From DASUFE01 sp036274675 (GTDB lineage: Bacteria > Pseudomonadota > Gammaproteobacteria > HTCC5015), in contig DASUFE010000040.1 of the NCBI GenBank assembly GCA_036274675.1, positions 9,364 to 73,363 on the forward strand: a stretch of 64,000 nt of DNA, given 5' to 3'. The notes beneath the pieces were generated by a model, which ran no database searches, was not told the origin of the DNA, and was given only the letters and a program-made list of their open reading frames with translations. The position numbers and the translations under genes are program-made. Within the stretch, counting starts at the first letter, position 1; each line of letters starts with the position of its first letter. Shown here piece by piece: positions 1 through 8,139 of this stretch.

Positions 1-1
1 T

Positions 2-211
2 TATCGGGAATTTAATGGCCTGGAGAAACAGAAAGAAAAGCGCATGGCCATTGCTTCGAAACCGCCCTTTCCGCTCGGGAATCCGAAAGGCGTGATTACT
101 TACATAAAGAGTAATACTAAAAAAATTTTTGATGAACAGCAGTGCAAACAAATTTCCTATCAAGTAGAACAAGCTGCCCGACTTCCCAGCGAAGTAGTTA
201 ACCAAAAATGA
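2..211 (+). CDS. Hypothetical protein, C-terminal fragment (5' cut by window edge)
   Basis: An open frame enters from the left edge and ends at the TGA at 209-211, giving the last 69 residues of a protein. The visible part is lysine- and glutamine-rich (for example EKQKEKRMA, then PPFPLGNPKG) with no cysteines in a metal pattern and no membrane segment. I do not recognise the family. The 79-base gap to the next start is short, so this gene may be co-transcribed with the membrane protein and nuclease-like protein that follow. The frame is uninterrupted to the edge and its composition fits the neighbours; it could still be a spurious frame, since only the tail is visible. Confidence 0.45.
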   Translation, partial: YREFNGLEKQKEKRMAIASKPPFPLGNPKGVITYIKSNTKKIFDEQQCKQISYQVEQAARLPSEVVNQK

Positions 212-290
212 AAGCCGCCGCTGAACAGGGGATCGGTTTAAGATGGCTGCGTCAGCGGGCTGGGTTCAGGTTATCAATCAGGAGAATTCA

Positions 291-845
291 ATGTCCCGGG
301 AAATTATCAGCAAACACGATATGAAGATGGATGCTCCGATGGCCTCCGAAGAGGAGGATCCGAGCTCGGCGGTGAAGCTCTCCGGCGGCAAGTTCTCGTC
401 GGGGGATATTCTGAAGTGGCAGGTGTCGGAGACGGATTTCAAAGATGAGGCGGATGCTTATTTTCTTCAGCTGGAAGGGGGCAAAGGTTCCGATAAGAAA
501 CAGGCGAAGGTTCCGGATAGCTACACAGACCGCTTATTAAAGTATGTACCGGCGGAGGTGGTGGCGCTGTTTATTACACTGGATGCGCTGGTGCGTTCTT
601 CTTCAGAGATTCCCACCTTTATATATTGGGCGATTTTCCTGTTCTGCACGGCGGCGACGTATCTTTATCTATGGCGCGTTGCCAAGGTGCGCAAGCATTG
701 CCAGCTTGCCATATCGACAGTCGCTTTCGTAGTCTGGGTTTTCGCCCTGGGCGGGCCTTTCACACACTTCGACTGGTACTCGCCCATCTACGGCGGGCTG
801 CTGCTGCCGATATTCACCTTTGCCGTTGCTCTGTACGAGGCATAA
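291..845 (+). CDS. Four-helix membrane protein of unknown function
   Basis: The 184-residue product has a charged, soluble N-terminal third (about residues 1-75) and four closely spaced hydrophobic stretches at about residues 82-102, 108-130, 136-155 and 162-182, so it should be an inner-membrane protein with a cytoplasmic head. The phrase LLKYVPAEVVALF before the first helix recurs in small uncharacterised membrane proteins. The start at 291 is preferred over the in-frame ATG at 243 because it has a purine-rich ribosome site (AGGAG at 280-284) at good spacing. It lies 38 bases upstream of the phospholipase D-like gene and is probably co-transcribed with it. Function unknown; a toxin, effector or scaffold role next to the nuclease is only a guess. 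Confidence 0.75.
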   Translation: MSREIISKHDMKMDAPMASEEEDPSSAVKLSGGKFSSGDILKWQVSETDFKDEADAYFLQLEGGKGSDKKQAKVPDSYTDRLLKYVPAEVVALFITLDALVRSSSEIPTFIYWAIFLFCTAATYLYLWRVAKVRKHCQLAISTVAFVVWVFALGGPFTHFDWYSPIYGGLLLPIFTFAVALYEA

Positions 846-883
846 GCACGCCGATGTTCAATAATCAAAAAGGGAGCCGGGAT

Positions 884-2086
884 ATGGAGGTTAAATGTTT
901 GAACCACTCGAATTTTGAGCGAATACTCAGAAATTTAATGAACTCTTACGATGAGTACCATTGGGCCGCAGCATGGGGAACTGTTAATCGTCTTTCTGAC
1001 GAACTGGTAAAAAACAAAAGTAAAATCGAGAAACTGATTTTCGGCACCCACTTTTGGCAAACGGACCCTGAATTACTCGAATGCTTTAAGGACGAAAAAT
1101 TCGCAAAAGCCATCCCACACAATACCAGCGGGACTTTTCACCCTAAAGTCTATTTATTTACCAAGGGGCACAGGAGTGCGGCCATAGTTGGCAGCGCCAA
1201 CTTCACCAAAGCCGCGATGGGCCGAAACAAAGAGATTATGCTTCTGATAGAAGGCGACACCTCCAGCAAGGCAATACAAACCATCAGGTCCGAGATCGAA
1301 AGCCATTGGGAACTCGGCAAAATAATCGATAAGGATTTTCTTGATAATTACCGCCTTAATCACAAAATTACCGCCCGTCTGCGGGCGGAACTCGCAAAGG
1401 AAAGAATCAAACTAAAGCCAGGCAAGACTTCACAGAAAGAACTGCGCCTGTGGACCTGGGAAGAATATGCCGCAAAAGTTCGACAGAACCGGCACCAGAA
1501 CCAGGACTTGAGGCTGGAGTTGCTTCGGGAAGCCCGCCAGCTATTTTCTTCAGTGCCTGTTTTCGCGAGGTTGAATCCCGATGAGCGACGGGCAATAGCA
1601 GGTTTCCTGGGGTTCGGCAGAGAACATAGACCGGGCCTTGTGATGAACTGGGGCTGGTTTGGATCAATGAAAGGACCTGGTGAATTTAAGAATTTGATTC
1701 TTGAGGGCCAAGAACAAATTTCTGAAGCGCTGGAGCATATACCCTTAACCGGAGAAATCAGGAAAGATCAATACGACGGATACATATCTCTCTTTATGAG
1801 ATCTTTTGCCGGAAGATCCCGCCAGGGCGGAGTGGCGAGCGCAAGCCGCTTGTTGTGCATGAAACGTCCGGATACTTTTATATGCGTTAATTCACAAAAC
1901 CGGCGAGGCCTTGCCACCGTTCTTGGTTTCTCTCATTCGAGACTGGATTTTAAAAAATACTGGGACGATATAATCGCGCCGATTACAGAGAGCATATGGT
2001 GGCAGACAGACCGGCCTGTCGGTCCGGATGGAAAATTATGGGATGTGCGTACCGCCATGCTTGATGCGATCTACTATATAGAATAG
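884..2086 (+). CDS. Phospholipase D-like (HKD family) putative nuclease
   Basis: The N-terminal half (about residues 1-150) is a PLD-like domain: an HxK motif at H86/K88 (HPKVYLF) followed by GSANFT gives the His-Lys-Asn version found in PLD-superfamily nucleases. There is one HKD half-site, so activity would need a dimer. The C-terminal half (residues 200-400) is a separate conserved region with SASRLLCMKRPD, YWDDII and RTAMLDAIYY; I know this architecture only as uncharacterised PLD-family proteins of accessory regions. Start at 884 has AGGGAG 7 bases upstream; an in-frame ATG at 854 is the alternative. Length is 400 residues. The neighbours, a four-helix membrane protein before and an unknown protein after, suggest a small defence or toxin-like module, but that is inference. 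Confidence 0.8.
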   Translation: MEVKCLNHSNFERILRNLMNSYDEYHWAAAWGTVNRLSDELVKNKSKIEKLIFGTHFWQTDPELLECFKDEKFAKAIPHNTSGTFHPKVYLFTKGHRSAAIVGSANFTKAAMGRNKEIMLLIEGDTSSKAIQTIRSEIESHWELGKIIDKDFLDNYRLNHKITARLRAELAKERIKLKPGKTSQKELRLWTWEEYAAKVRQNRHQNQDLRLELLREARQLFSSVPVFARLNPDERRAIAGFLGFGREHRPGLVMNWGWFGSMKGPGEFKNLILEGQEQISEALEHIPLTGEIRKDQYDGYISLFMRSFAGRSRQGGVASASRLLCMKRPDTFICVNSQNRRGLATVLGFSHSRLDFKKYWDDIIAPITESIWWQTDRPVGPDGKLWDVRTAMLDAIYYIE

Positions 2087-2121
2087 GAAACACGAAGGGC
2101 TACTCAACAAGGGGTTAAAAA

Positions 2122-2697
2122 ATGATAAATTCCCGGCAGTTTCTGGATGCCTTCAAAAGCGAATGGAAGCTTAACGAAAATAGGGATGATATTCCGGAAA
2201 TGTACACCCTCAAGCGTGACTGGACCTCTTTCATGCTGGACAAGAACAAAGGATTTCTGGTCAATGTCATGCGGCGCCTGAGCAAGCAGGGAGAAAAGCT
2301 GGAATACCGCTCCTTCTATACGATTGATGCAATGTACGTCAGCGGTGATTTATATAAAGATGAGTGCCGCTATCCTTCAACACTTCATGCATTGATCGAA
2401 CACGAGAACGGGGACTACATTGAAGAAGAAATGTGGAAAATGCTTTTCTGGCGCGCTCCGCTTAAAGTGATTATTTTTTATGATTGGGATGAGCACGAGA
2501 AGAAAACAGAAACAAAGCTCAACTGGTTAACCAATAAGCTGCGGGCGCTGGGCACCATGCGGACAGAGGCGTTGAAATTCTACCCGGAAGACGATATGGC
2601 GCAATATCTCTTTATCGTTGGCAATAGAAAGGAAAAAAATCGGCCACCGGAATGGCGTTATGCGGCATGCGGCGAGCTAACGGCCAGGCCTCTATGA
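2122..2697 (+). CDS. Hypothetical protein, possibly PD-(D/E)XK-like
   Basis: A 191-residue soluble protein with no signal peptide or membrane segment. It follows the PLD-like gene by 35 bases, with AAGGGG upstream of the start. The middle reads ALIEHENG, then EEEMWKMLFWRAPLKVIIFYD: an acidic pair on a predicted strand followed by a hydrophobic strand, with an Asp (TIDAMYV) about forty residues earlier. That pattern resembles a degraded PD-(D/E)XK nuclease core, but a clear catalytic Lys is not obvious, so the assignment is tentative. Many similar proteins are annotated only as hypothetical. Position at the end of a short run with a putative nuclease suggests functional linkage. Confidence 0.7.
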   Translation: MINSRQFLDAFKSEWKLNENRDDIPEMYTLKRDWTSFMLDKNKGFLVNVMRRLSKQGEKLEYRSFYTIDAMYVSGDLYKDECRYPSTLHALIEHENGDYIEEEMWKMLFWRAPLKVIIFYDWDEHEKKTETKLNWLTNKLRALGTMRTEALKFYPEDDMAQYLFIVGNRKEKNRPPEWRYAACGELTARPL

Positions 2698-2756
2698 GGC
2701 CCGGTTATTCCTGATGCTGAACGGTTTTATTAAATTTTAATTAAAGAGGACGGGCC

Positions 2757-3428
2757 ATGTTCAATCGCTACCTTATATTACCGGCTGTCTGTTTATTGGC
2801 TTCCTGCATTGCACCCTATTCGTCCAAACCCTATGCGCCCGCTCCGGAAATGCTGGGCGCAACTCCCGCTACGTTGAGAATTGAACCCATGGGCGAGGGC
2901 AGCAAAGTTTCCGAGTCAGCCGTGTCGATTGCCCGCCATGACGTGATCTGCCGGCAACCGGGGGAAACAAAGGCGACGATCACTCCTCTTGGATACACAG
3001 AAAACTCTATGCGGGAAAGACAGCTCCGGGGAGAGTCTTATAGCGTCCAGCTGCCGAGCAATCAGCGGATACTTGTTTACAGCTATTTCACGATAGAATA
3101 TTTTTTCCAGGCGCTGCGGGTATGCAACCTGGCCGTTTCGTTTGTGCCGGAGCCCGGCGCCGTCTATCAGTTGGACAGGACGTCTCATACCTCCTATACC
3201 CACATAGGTGAATGCAGTGTCGGCATTCACAAGGTCGTGGCGACCAACAAGGGCGAAACCCTGGAAAAGCTGAAAGACTACCGCTGGGGTCCAATCGAGG
3301 CTTTTCCGAACGAGAGATTTATTTGCGATGAGCAGGGCAATTACACACTGAAGCCTCCCGGCCAAAAGAAGCAAAGGGCCACCGGGAAGACGCGGGCCAA
3401 GAAAAAGACGGAAGATACGGGCGGGTAA
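2757..3428 (+). CDS. Secreted lipoprotein of unknown family
   Basis: A 223-residue lipoprotein: a short basic N-terminus, a hydrophobic stretch and the lipobox LASC (Cys17) give a type II signal peptide. The mature part contains several cysteines and ends in a Lys/Arg-rich tail (KPPGQKKQRATGKTRAKKK), which could bind nucleic acid, peptidoglycan or polyanions. AGAGGA lies 8 bases before the ATG. I do not recognise the family. The next gene is also a lipoprotein on the same strand, 108 bases downstream, so the two may be an envelope pair. The residue after the lipid-bearing Cys is Ile-Ala rather than Asp, so outer membrane sorting is expected. Confidence 0.8.
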   Translation: MFNRYLILPAVCLLASCIAPYSSKPYAPAPEMLGATPATLRIEPMGEGSKVSESAVSIARHDVICRQPGETKATITPLGYTENSMRERQLRGESYSVQLPSNQRILVYSYFTIEYFFQALRVCNLAVSFVPEPGAVYQLDRTSHTSYTHIGECSVGIHKVVATNKGETLEKLKDYRWGPIEAFPNERFICDEQGNYTLKPPGQKKQRATGKTRAKKKTEDTGG

Positions 3429-3536
3429 TCCGGGACCGCCCCCGGCATGGTGACTTGCCCCGGCAACCAGCGCCTTGAGCGAGCTGGACCTCAAGCTGAA
3501 ATTTATAACGCTCAATAACCAGCACAGGACAGGCCT

Positions 3537-4358
3537 ATGAAGAACCAGCCAAAGCATTTTCTGATTTTTGCCGTCCTCGCCGTGGCGGGCTGCGGCGAGT
3601 CCGGGCACATGTCGGATATGACGCAGATGAAGCAGATGGGTGTGGCAGCCGAATATGCGCCGGCGGCGCCGGCGCTGGCTTCGCAAAGGGAGCGCAATCC
3701 TTATCTTGCTTACGAGCACAATGTAACGATCGAGGTCGATGAAGATGAGCTGCAGGCCAGCTTTCTGAGCACGGTGAAAAAATGCATCGACGATGTCGCG
3801 AATGCCTGCGAAATTCACTACTCGGATCTGACGAGCGGCGATTATCCTTCCGCGCAGATCCGGGTGCGGATCAAGAAGGAAGGCGTCGAGGGCCTTATTC
3901 AAACCGCGTCCGAGCATAACGAGATCACCAGCCGGAATGTGTCGGCCGAGGATCTGGCGACGCCGATCATGGATAACGAAAAACGGCTGCGGATGCTGGA
4001 GAGTTATCAGAAGAAATTGATCGAGCTGGAAAGCCGTTCGGCGAAGGATATTGAGTCGCTGATCAAGATTTCCTCGGAGATCGCGAAGACTCAATCCGAT
4101 CTGGAGGCGGCCAAGGGTGAGAATGAATATCTGATGAAGCGGGTGAACCTGGATATCGTGTCGATCAATTTTGTAACGGATGAGGCCGACTCCTTCCTTA
4201 AACCCATCGGGGATGCGCTGGAAAACTTTGTTTATAACCTGTCGAAGGGTATTGCCGGGGCTATCACAGTGGTTGCGTTTGTGATTCCGTGGGTTGCTGT
4301 TTTGATCGGTCTGTTTTTCCTGTGGCGGCGGTTATGGCCGGGACGGAAAAGGGGGTAA
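3537..4358 (+). CDS. DUF4349-family lipoprotein
   Basis: A 273-residue protein with a lipobox (VAGC, Cys19), an extracytoplasmic domain of the DUF4349 type, a coiled-coil stretch (about residues 150-205, rich in Glu/Lys heptads such as QKKLIELESRSAKDIESL) and one C-terminal transmembrane helix at about residues 240-265 followed by a basic tail. The family is widespread and lacks a settled biochemical role; members are anchored at both ends in the envelope. Start is supported by purine-rich bases AGGACAGG just before the ATG. It sits directly upstream of the 87-bp repeat array, which probably ends its transcript. Confidence 0.85.
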   Translation: MKNQPKHFLIFAVLAVAGCGESGHMSDMTQMKQMGVAAEYAPAAPALASQRERNPYLAYEHNVTIEVDEDELQASFLSTVKKCIDDVANACEIHYSDLTSGDYPSAQIRVRIKKEGVEGLIQTASEHNEITSRNVSAEDLATPIMDNEKRLRMLESYQKKLIELESRSAKDIESLIKISSEIAKTQSDLEAAKGENEYLMKRVNLDIVSINFVTDEADSFLKPIGDALENFVYNLSKGIAGAITVVAFVIPWVAVLIGLFFLWRRLWPGRKRG

Positions 4359-5006
4359 GCATCCCCCTGCCTTCGGCATCCCCCTTCCTCCGGAAGGGGG
4401 AAAATAAATTTGGAGTCTCTGAGTTGTGATACGGCAGTGCCTATGAGCCACATCCCCAGACACGTTCCCCCTTCCTCCGGAAGGGGGAAAATAAATTTGG
4501 GGTCTCTGAGTTGTGATACGGGAGTGCCTATGAGCTACATCCCCAGAGACGTTCCCCCTTCCTCCGGAAGGGGGAAAATAAATTTGGAGTCTCTGAGTTG
4601 TGATACGACAGTGCCTATGAGCTACATCCCCAGACACATTCCCCCTTCCTCCGGAAGGGGGAAAATAAATTTGGGGTCTCTGAGTTGTGATACGGCAGTG
4701 CCTATGAGTTACATCCCCAGACACGTTCCCCCTTCCTCCGGAAGGGGGAAAATAAATTCGGGGTCTCTGAGTTGTGATACGGGAGTGCCTATGAGCTACA
4801 TCCCCAGACACGTTCCCCTTGGCCTTGCCGTTTTTACGCGGCTCTGCCCAGCGGCCTTCGGCATCACCCTTCGTTCCGAAGGGGGAAAATAAAATTCGGG
4901 GCGCGCGGTACTTAAAAATTCCTTCTGAAAATACGTTAAAGGGCTTATCATTTTTACCTGCCGGGATCATCCAATTTAAAACGATACCTTTGAGGGAGTA
5001 CATCAA
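4359..5006. other. Gene-free interval: repeat array plus leader of outer membrane protein gene
   Basis: This 648-base stretch holds the tandem repeat array (4387-4821), a divergent last copy to about 4893, and about 110 bases of AT-richer leader before the ribosome site GAGGGAG at about 4991-4997. Frames that stay open on both strands across the array exist only because the 87-base unit is a multiple of three; they lack ribosome sites and encode near-identical 29-residue blocks. I see no gene here. Confidence 0.7.
4387..4821. repeat. Tandem array, five 87-bp units with a hairpin core
   Basis: The hairpin CCCCCTTCC-N3-GGAAGGGGG recurs with starts of the CCTCCGG core at 4387, 4474, 4561, 4648 and 4735, an exact 87-base period. 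Between hairpins lies a conserved spacer with AAAATAAATTTGGGG, CTCTGAGTTGTGATACG and CCTATGAGCTACATCCCCAG. Copies differ at a few fixed places (for example GGCAG, GGGAG or GACAG after ATAC). A sixth hairpin at about 4868-4886 is diverged and preceded by a 45-base segment also seen, inverted, near 46205-46255. Dispersed relatives lie at 5858-6061, 46139-46384, 47650-47816 and 48389-48434. This is a REP-like intergenic family, locally amplified. Confidence 0.9.
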
Positions 5007-5849
5007 ATGCGATATATACAAATAGGCGCGCTCGCCCTGTTTTGTCTGTTCAACGTGGGACCGTGCGTCGCGGAGGAAGCGAAAGCCGCGGCGGAGCCGG
5101 TGGAACAAGAGCCTGCCAGGGATGCGGCGCTGCCGGTGGACACAGGCCCTGCTTACGATGAGCCGTGGTCCGGGTTCTACGCGGGCATAAGTATCGGCTC
5201 CAGAACCCTGAAAGCCGATTGGACCACCACGGAAGTGCGTGATCCGGACGGTTTCGAGGCCGACCCGCTGTCGGATCCGCAGGCCTCGCTGGAAGACAGT
5301 AAAGTTGAACCCGGTTTGTACCTTGGCTATAGCTGGAACCCGGGCAACTGGGTGTTCGGCCTGGAAATCATCAGCCAGTACTACAAGAATTCGGCTTCGA
5401 TCGACGATCGCATACCCGGCCTCGGCGACCCCGATTCCAATCCGCGCAGTTATGTCGTGGTCAACACTGAAAACAGCGACAGCTTCGACCCGCGCGTGCG
5501 CGCCGGTTTCCTGCCCATCCCGCAGCTGTTACTTTTCTCGACGTTGAGCAGAACGGGACTGGATGTCGAAGTGACCGCCGTCTGCCCGGAGGATGGCAAT
5601 GTCTGCAATCCGTTTTTGGAAACTCCTGTTTCACACAGGGCTGCGACGACCCTGGATGCCACCGTCATCGGCCTGGGCGCGGAATACAAGCTCGACCGGC
5701 TGCAGCTGCGCCTGGAGTATCTGTATGCGGATTACGGCAGTTTCGATTTCACGGCCATGCAAGAGAACACTCTCCTCAGCTTCGGGGCCGATGCGCAAAT
5801 GGACCTGACCACCCGCACCCTGGTGCTGGGCCTGAGCTACGGGCTTTAA
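5007..5849 (+). CDS. Outer membrane beta-barrel protein (Omp25/OmpA-like porin)
   Basis: A 280-residue protein with a Sec signal peptide (hydrophobic core ALALFCLF, cleavage near Ala-Glu at residue 22-23), a short acidic/Ala-rich linker, then WSGFYAGISIGS, the usual opening of small outer-membrane barrels. Alternating strands follow, with GLYLGYSW, WVFGLEIISQYY, LGAEYKLDRLQLRLEYLYADYG and a terminal strand TRTLVLGLSYGL ending in Leu rather than the more common Phe. Family members are eight-stranded barrels of the outer membrane without known transport specificity. GAGGGAG precedes the ATG by 8 bases. Hairpin repeats flank the gene on both sides and probably isolate its transcript. Confidence 0.85.
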   Translation: MRYIQIGALALFCLFNVGPCVAEEAKAAAEPVEQEPARDAALPVDTGPAYDEPWSGFYAGISIGSRTLKADWTTTEVRDPDGFEADPLSDPQASLEDSKVEPGLYLGYSWNPGNWVFGLEIISQYYKNSASIDDRIPGLGDPDSNPRSYVVVNTENSDSFDPRVRAGFLPIPQLLLFSTLSRTGLDVEVTAVCPEDGNVCNPFLETPVSHRAATTLDATVIGLGAEYKLDRLQLRLEYLYADYGSFDFTAMQENTLLSFGADAQMDLTTRTLVLGLSYGL

Positions 5850-5854
5850 CCCGC

Positions 5855-6062
5855 GCATCCCCCTGCCTGCGGCATCCCCCTTCCTCTGGAAGGGGGAAAA
5901 TAAAATCAGGGGTCTCTGAGTTGTGATGTGAATGTGCTAATAGCGCTATCACCAGACACGTTCCCCCTTCGTACCGAAGGGGGAAAAATTATGGGGAAGA
6001 GAGAAGAAATAATATAAATCATCCCCCTTCCGGAGGAAGGGGGATGCCGAAGGCAGGGGGAT
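5855..6062. repeat. Three dispersed copies of the CCCCCTT hairpin repeat
   Basis: Hairpins CCCCCTTCC-N3-GGAAGGGGG (about 5877), CCCCCTTCG-N3-CGAAGGGGG (about 5964) and CCCCCTTCC-N3-GGAAGGGGG in the opposite sense (about 6023) lie between the convergent barrel and peroxidase genes. The GGGGTCTCTGAGTTGTGAT segment of the array unit is also present after the first hairpin. The change of the last stem pair from C-G to G-C keeps the stem, which argues that the RNA or cruciform structure matters. Likely a bidirectional terminator. Confidence 0.85.
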
Positions 6063-6065
6063 GTT

Positions 6066-6599
6066 TCAGAGCAGAGCTTCAATAGCCTCGGTGAGTTTCT
6101 TGCTGTCCGGTTTGGTGTAGGAGCCGAAATGGCGCACCGGTTTGCCGGAGCGGTCGATGAGGTATTTGTTGAAGTTCCACTTCGGTTTGCCGAGTTCGGC
6201 ATCAAGATACTTGAACACGGGATTGGCCTGCTCGCCTCTGACGGGCGAGGCGGCGAGCATCGGGAAGGTCACTCCGTAATTGACATAGCAGACCTCGGCG
6301 GTTTCCGCCGCGTCATCACGCTCCTGGTGGAAACTGTTGGAGGGGAAGCCGATGATTACGAAACCCTTCTCCTTATATTGCTGGTACAGCGCCTCCAGCC
6401 CCTTGAACTGCGGGGCAAAACCGCAATCGCTGGCGGTGTTGACGATCAGCGCAACCTTGCCGGCGGTGAGCGCGCACAGATTGAGCGTCTCCTGCGAATG
6501 CAGCTTGTTCATGTTCTGCTGCAGCCAGTCGGGGCAATTTGTTTCTGCGTGGGCGATAGTTGCAGTCAATATCAGGCAGACAGCTATTATAGGTTTCAT
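6066..6599 (-). CDS. Periplasmic glutathione peroxidase family protein
   Basis: A 177-residue thiol peroxidase of the glutathione peroxidase family, with a cleavable signal peptide (MKPIIAVCLILTATIAHA), so it works in the periplasm. The peroxidatic Cys is C59 in NTASDCGFAPQ; the active-site Trp/Asn are in KWNFNKYLID (W141). The usual catalytic Gln position (FPxNQF) reads FPSNSF, so the tetrad is incomplete; bacterial relatives often vary here and use thioredoxin-like reductants rather than glutathione. It reduces hydrogen or lipid peroxides. Divergent from the next gene with 71 bases between starts; TATCAT on this strand near 6630 is a possible -10. Confidence 0.9.
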   Translation of the reverse strand: MKPIIAVCLILTATIAHAETNCPDWLQQNMNKLHSQETLNLCALTAGKVALIVNTASDCGFAPQFKGLEALYQQYKEKGFVIIGFPSNSFHQERDDAAETAEVCYVNYGVTFPMLAASPVRGEQANPVFKYLDAELGKPKWNFNKYLIDRSGKPVRHFGSYTKPDSKKLTEAIEALL

Positions 6600-6670
6600 A
6601 AATATTCTCTTGATGCGGGTATTGTTATGATAGCCCGTATCGTGGCTTTGGGCATACCGCGGGAGCGCCC

Positions 6671-7948
6671 ATGAAAATAAAATATCTGCTCTACGGCCTG
6701 GCCGGCATCCTGGCGGTTTTACTGCCGATCATCCTGCTGCCCGTCGACGACGAGCTGGATGCGGAGGCCGCAGCCTGGCTGCAACGGGCCAACGATTCAC
6801 AGGACACGGAAAGTAACGGGTATTACTTTCTAACAGGCATAATAGCCGCCCCTGAGGAGGACCCTTTAACAGCAGGCAGAGCTATCCACGAAGCCTACCT
6901 CCAGGCCGAGCGTAAATTCCTGAACGGTGAACTCAAGTTCGGGGAATTCATGAAACATGAATATTATCCGCCGGGCCGGCAGCTGCCCGAACCCGAAGGC
7001 GATTATTATTGCCGCCTCCGGGAGGCCGGATGTTTCAAGCGACTCGCGAACAATCCGGCGGTGCTGCGGGATGAATTGAAAACGCACGCGGTGCTGCTGG
7101 AACGATATCTTCGATATCGGCGATTCGAATTCATAAAGAAGCTCGCACAACCCGCCATGCATGAGCCCTTCTTTTCCTATGGCCATATCCTGCGCGGTCA
7201 GAAACTGCTGCAGTTCCGGATCATCCTGGACAACTTGTCCGCCAACCGCGAGGGCGCGCTGCGCCTGCTGCATGAAGATATTCGTCACACGCGGCGCCAC
7301 CTCGCTGCGTCATTCACCCTGATCGACAAAATGATCAACCTGAACAGACTGGCGGAGGATCTGGATTTACTGTTCGAGATTGAGCAGCCGGGCGCAAGTC
7401 GCGAGTCAGTGCCGCCGCTGACGGCGCAGGAACGTTCCCTGGAAGCGGCGATGGTGAACGAATTCGGCAGTATCTCGAATTACCTGAAACATTTGGATCA
7501 CTATTCCGAGTCAGAGGACAGCACGTTATACAGCGCGCTGACCGTCGCGACTCTGAAGCCGAATATGAGCCTCAATGCCCTGCTGCCCTACTACCGGGCG
7601 GTCTCCGCTCTGTCGCTGGCGGATGCAACCGAATTCAGCCGCGCGGTGGAAACGGGTCTCCCGAAGATGGAAATCGGATTCAACCTGCGCAATATCGGGG
7701 GCTGGGCTTTCACTGACTACGATTCGCCTTCGCTGACCGAATACAGCGGGCGCCTCCACGATGTGGACTGCAAGATCACTCTCATCAATGGCGTACTGGC
7801 GGGCAAAGGCACTGACATCGCCAATCCATACGACCCGGAACAACGGCCGCACCTCGACAAGGCGACACAGGCGCTTTGTTTCGACGGGCCGTTACCGGAC
7901 GATCTGCAGCGTCGCTGCGTGCGCAAAGACGCGGATTTGAGACTCTGA
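6671..7948 (+). CDS. Membrane-anchored alpha-helical protein, cassette copy 1 (A1)
   Basis: A 425-residue protein with an N-terminal signal anchor (MKIKYLLYGLAGILAVLLPIIL) and an otherwise extracytoplasmic, mostly helical body carrying an even set of cysteines (YCRLREAGCF, HDVDCK, ALCFDG, RRCVRK) that could form disulfides. I do not recognise the family. It is paralogous to the gene at 11362-12678: both share LDAEAAAW, NGYYxL, EEDP, NMSLN/NMSVN and RLHDVDCKI in the same order, and both precede a DUF3857/transglutaminase gene. GGGAGC lies just before the start. The constant pairing suggests the two products act together at the outer face of the inner membrane. Confidence 0.85.
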   Translation: MKIKYLLYGLAGILAVLLPIILLPVDDELDAEAAAWLQRANDSQDTESNGYYFLTGIIAAPEEDPLTAGRAIHEAYLQAERKFLNGELKFGEFMKHEYYPPGRQLPEPEGDYYCRLREAGCFKRLANNPAVLRDELKTHAVLLERYLRYRRFEFIKKLAQPAMHEPFFSYGHILRGQKLLQFRIILDNLSANREGALRLLHEDIRHTRRHLAASFTLIDKMINLNRLAEDLDLLFEIEQPGASRESVPPLTAQERSLEAAMVNEFGSISNYLKHLDHYSESEDSTLYSALTVATLKPNMSLNALLPYYRAVSALSLADATEFSRAVETGLPKMEIGFNLRNIGGWAFTDYDSPSLTEYSGRLHDVDCKITLINGVLAGKGTDIANPYDPEQRPHLDKATQALCFDGPLPDDLQRRCVRKDADLRL

Positions 7949-8139
7949 AGGATTGACCATTCCCCTGGCCTTGAAGGGGAGATACCCCCGGACAGCAGAA
8001 AACAAGCCAAATCTGTGGACCACCTCTAAACCCCGTGAACCCGACCGGGCACGGTTGGCTGTACAATAGGCCCCAGGCTTTTAACAAGGATCGGTGCGCA
8101 ATGATCCATGGCCCGGCCAGGGATTATTGAACAGTAGCA

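Noticed and set aside
4387..4821. Possible CRISPR array
   Set aside because: Repeats are contiguous 87-base units whose between-hairpin parts are nearly identical, so there are no unique spacers, and no cas genes are near.
4332..5108. Long open frames on both strands across the tandem repeat array, encoding 29-residue repeats
   Set aside because: The 87-base unit is divisible by three, so any stop-free frame stays open. No ribosome sites, and both strands are open equally.
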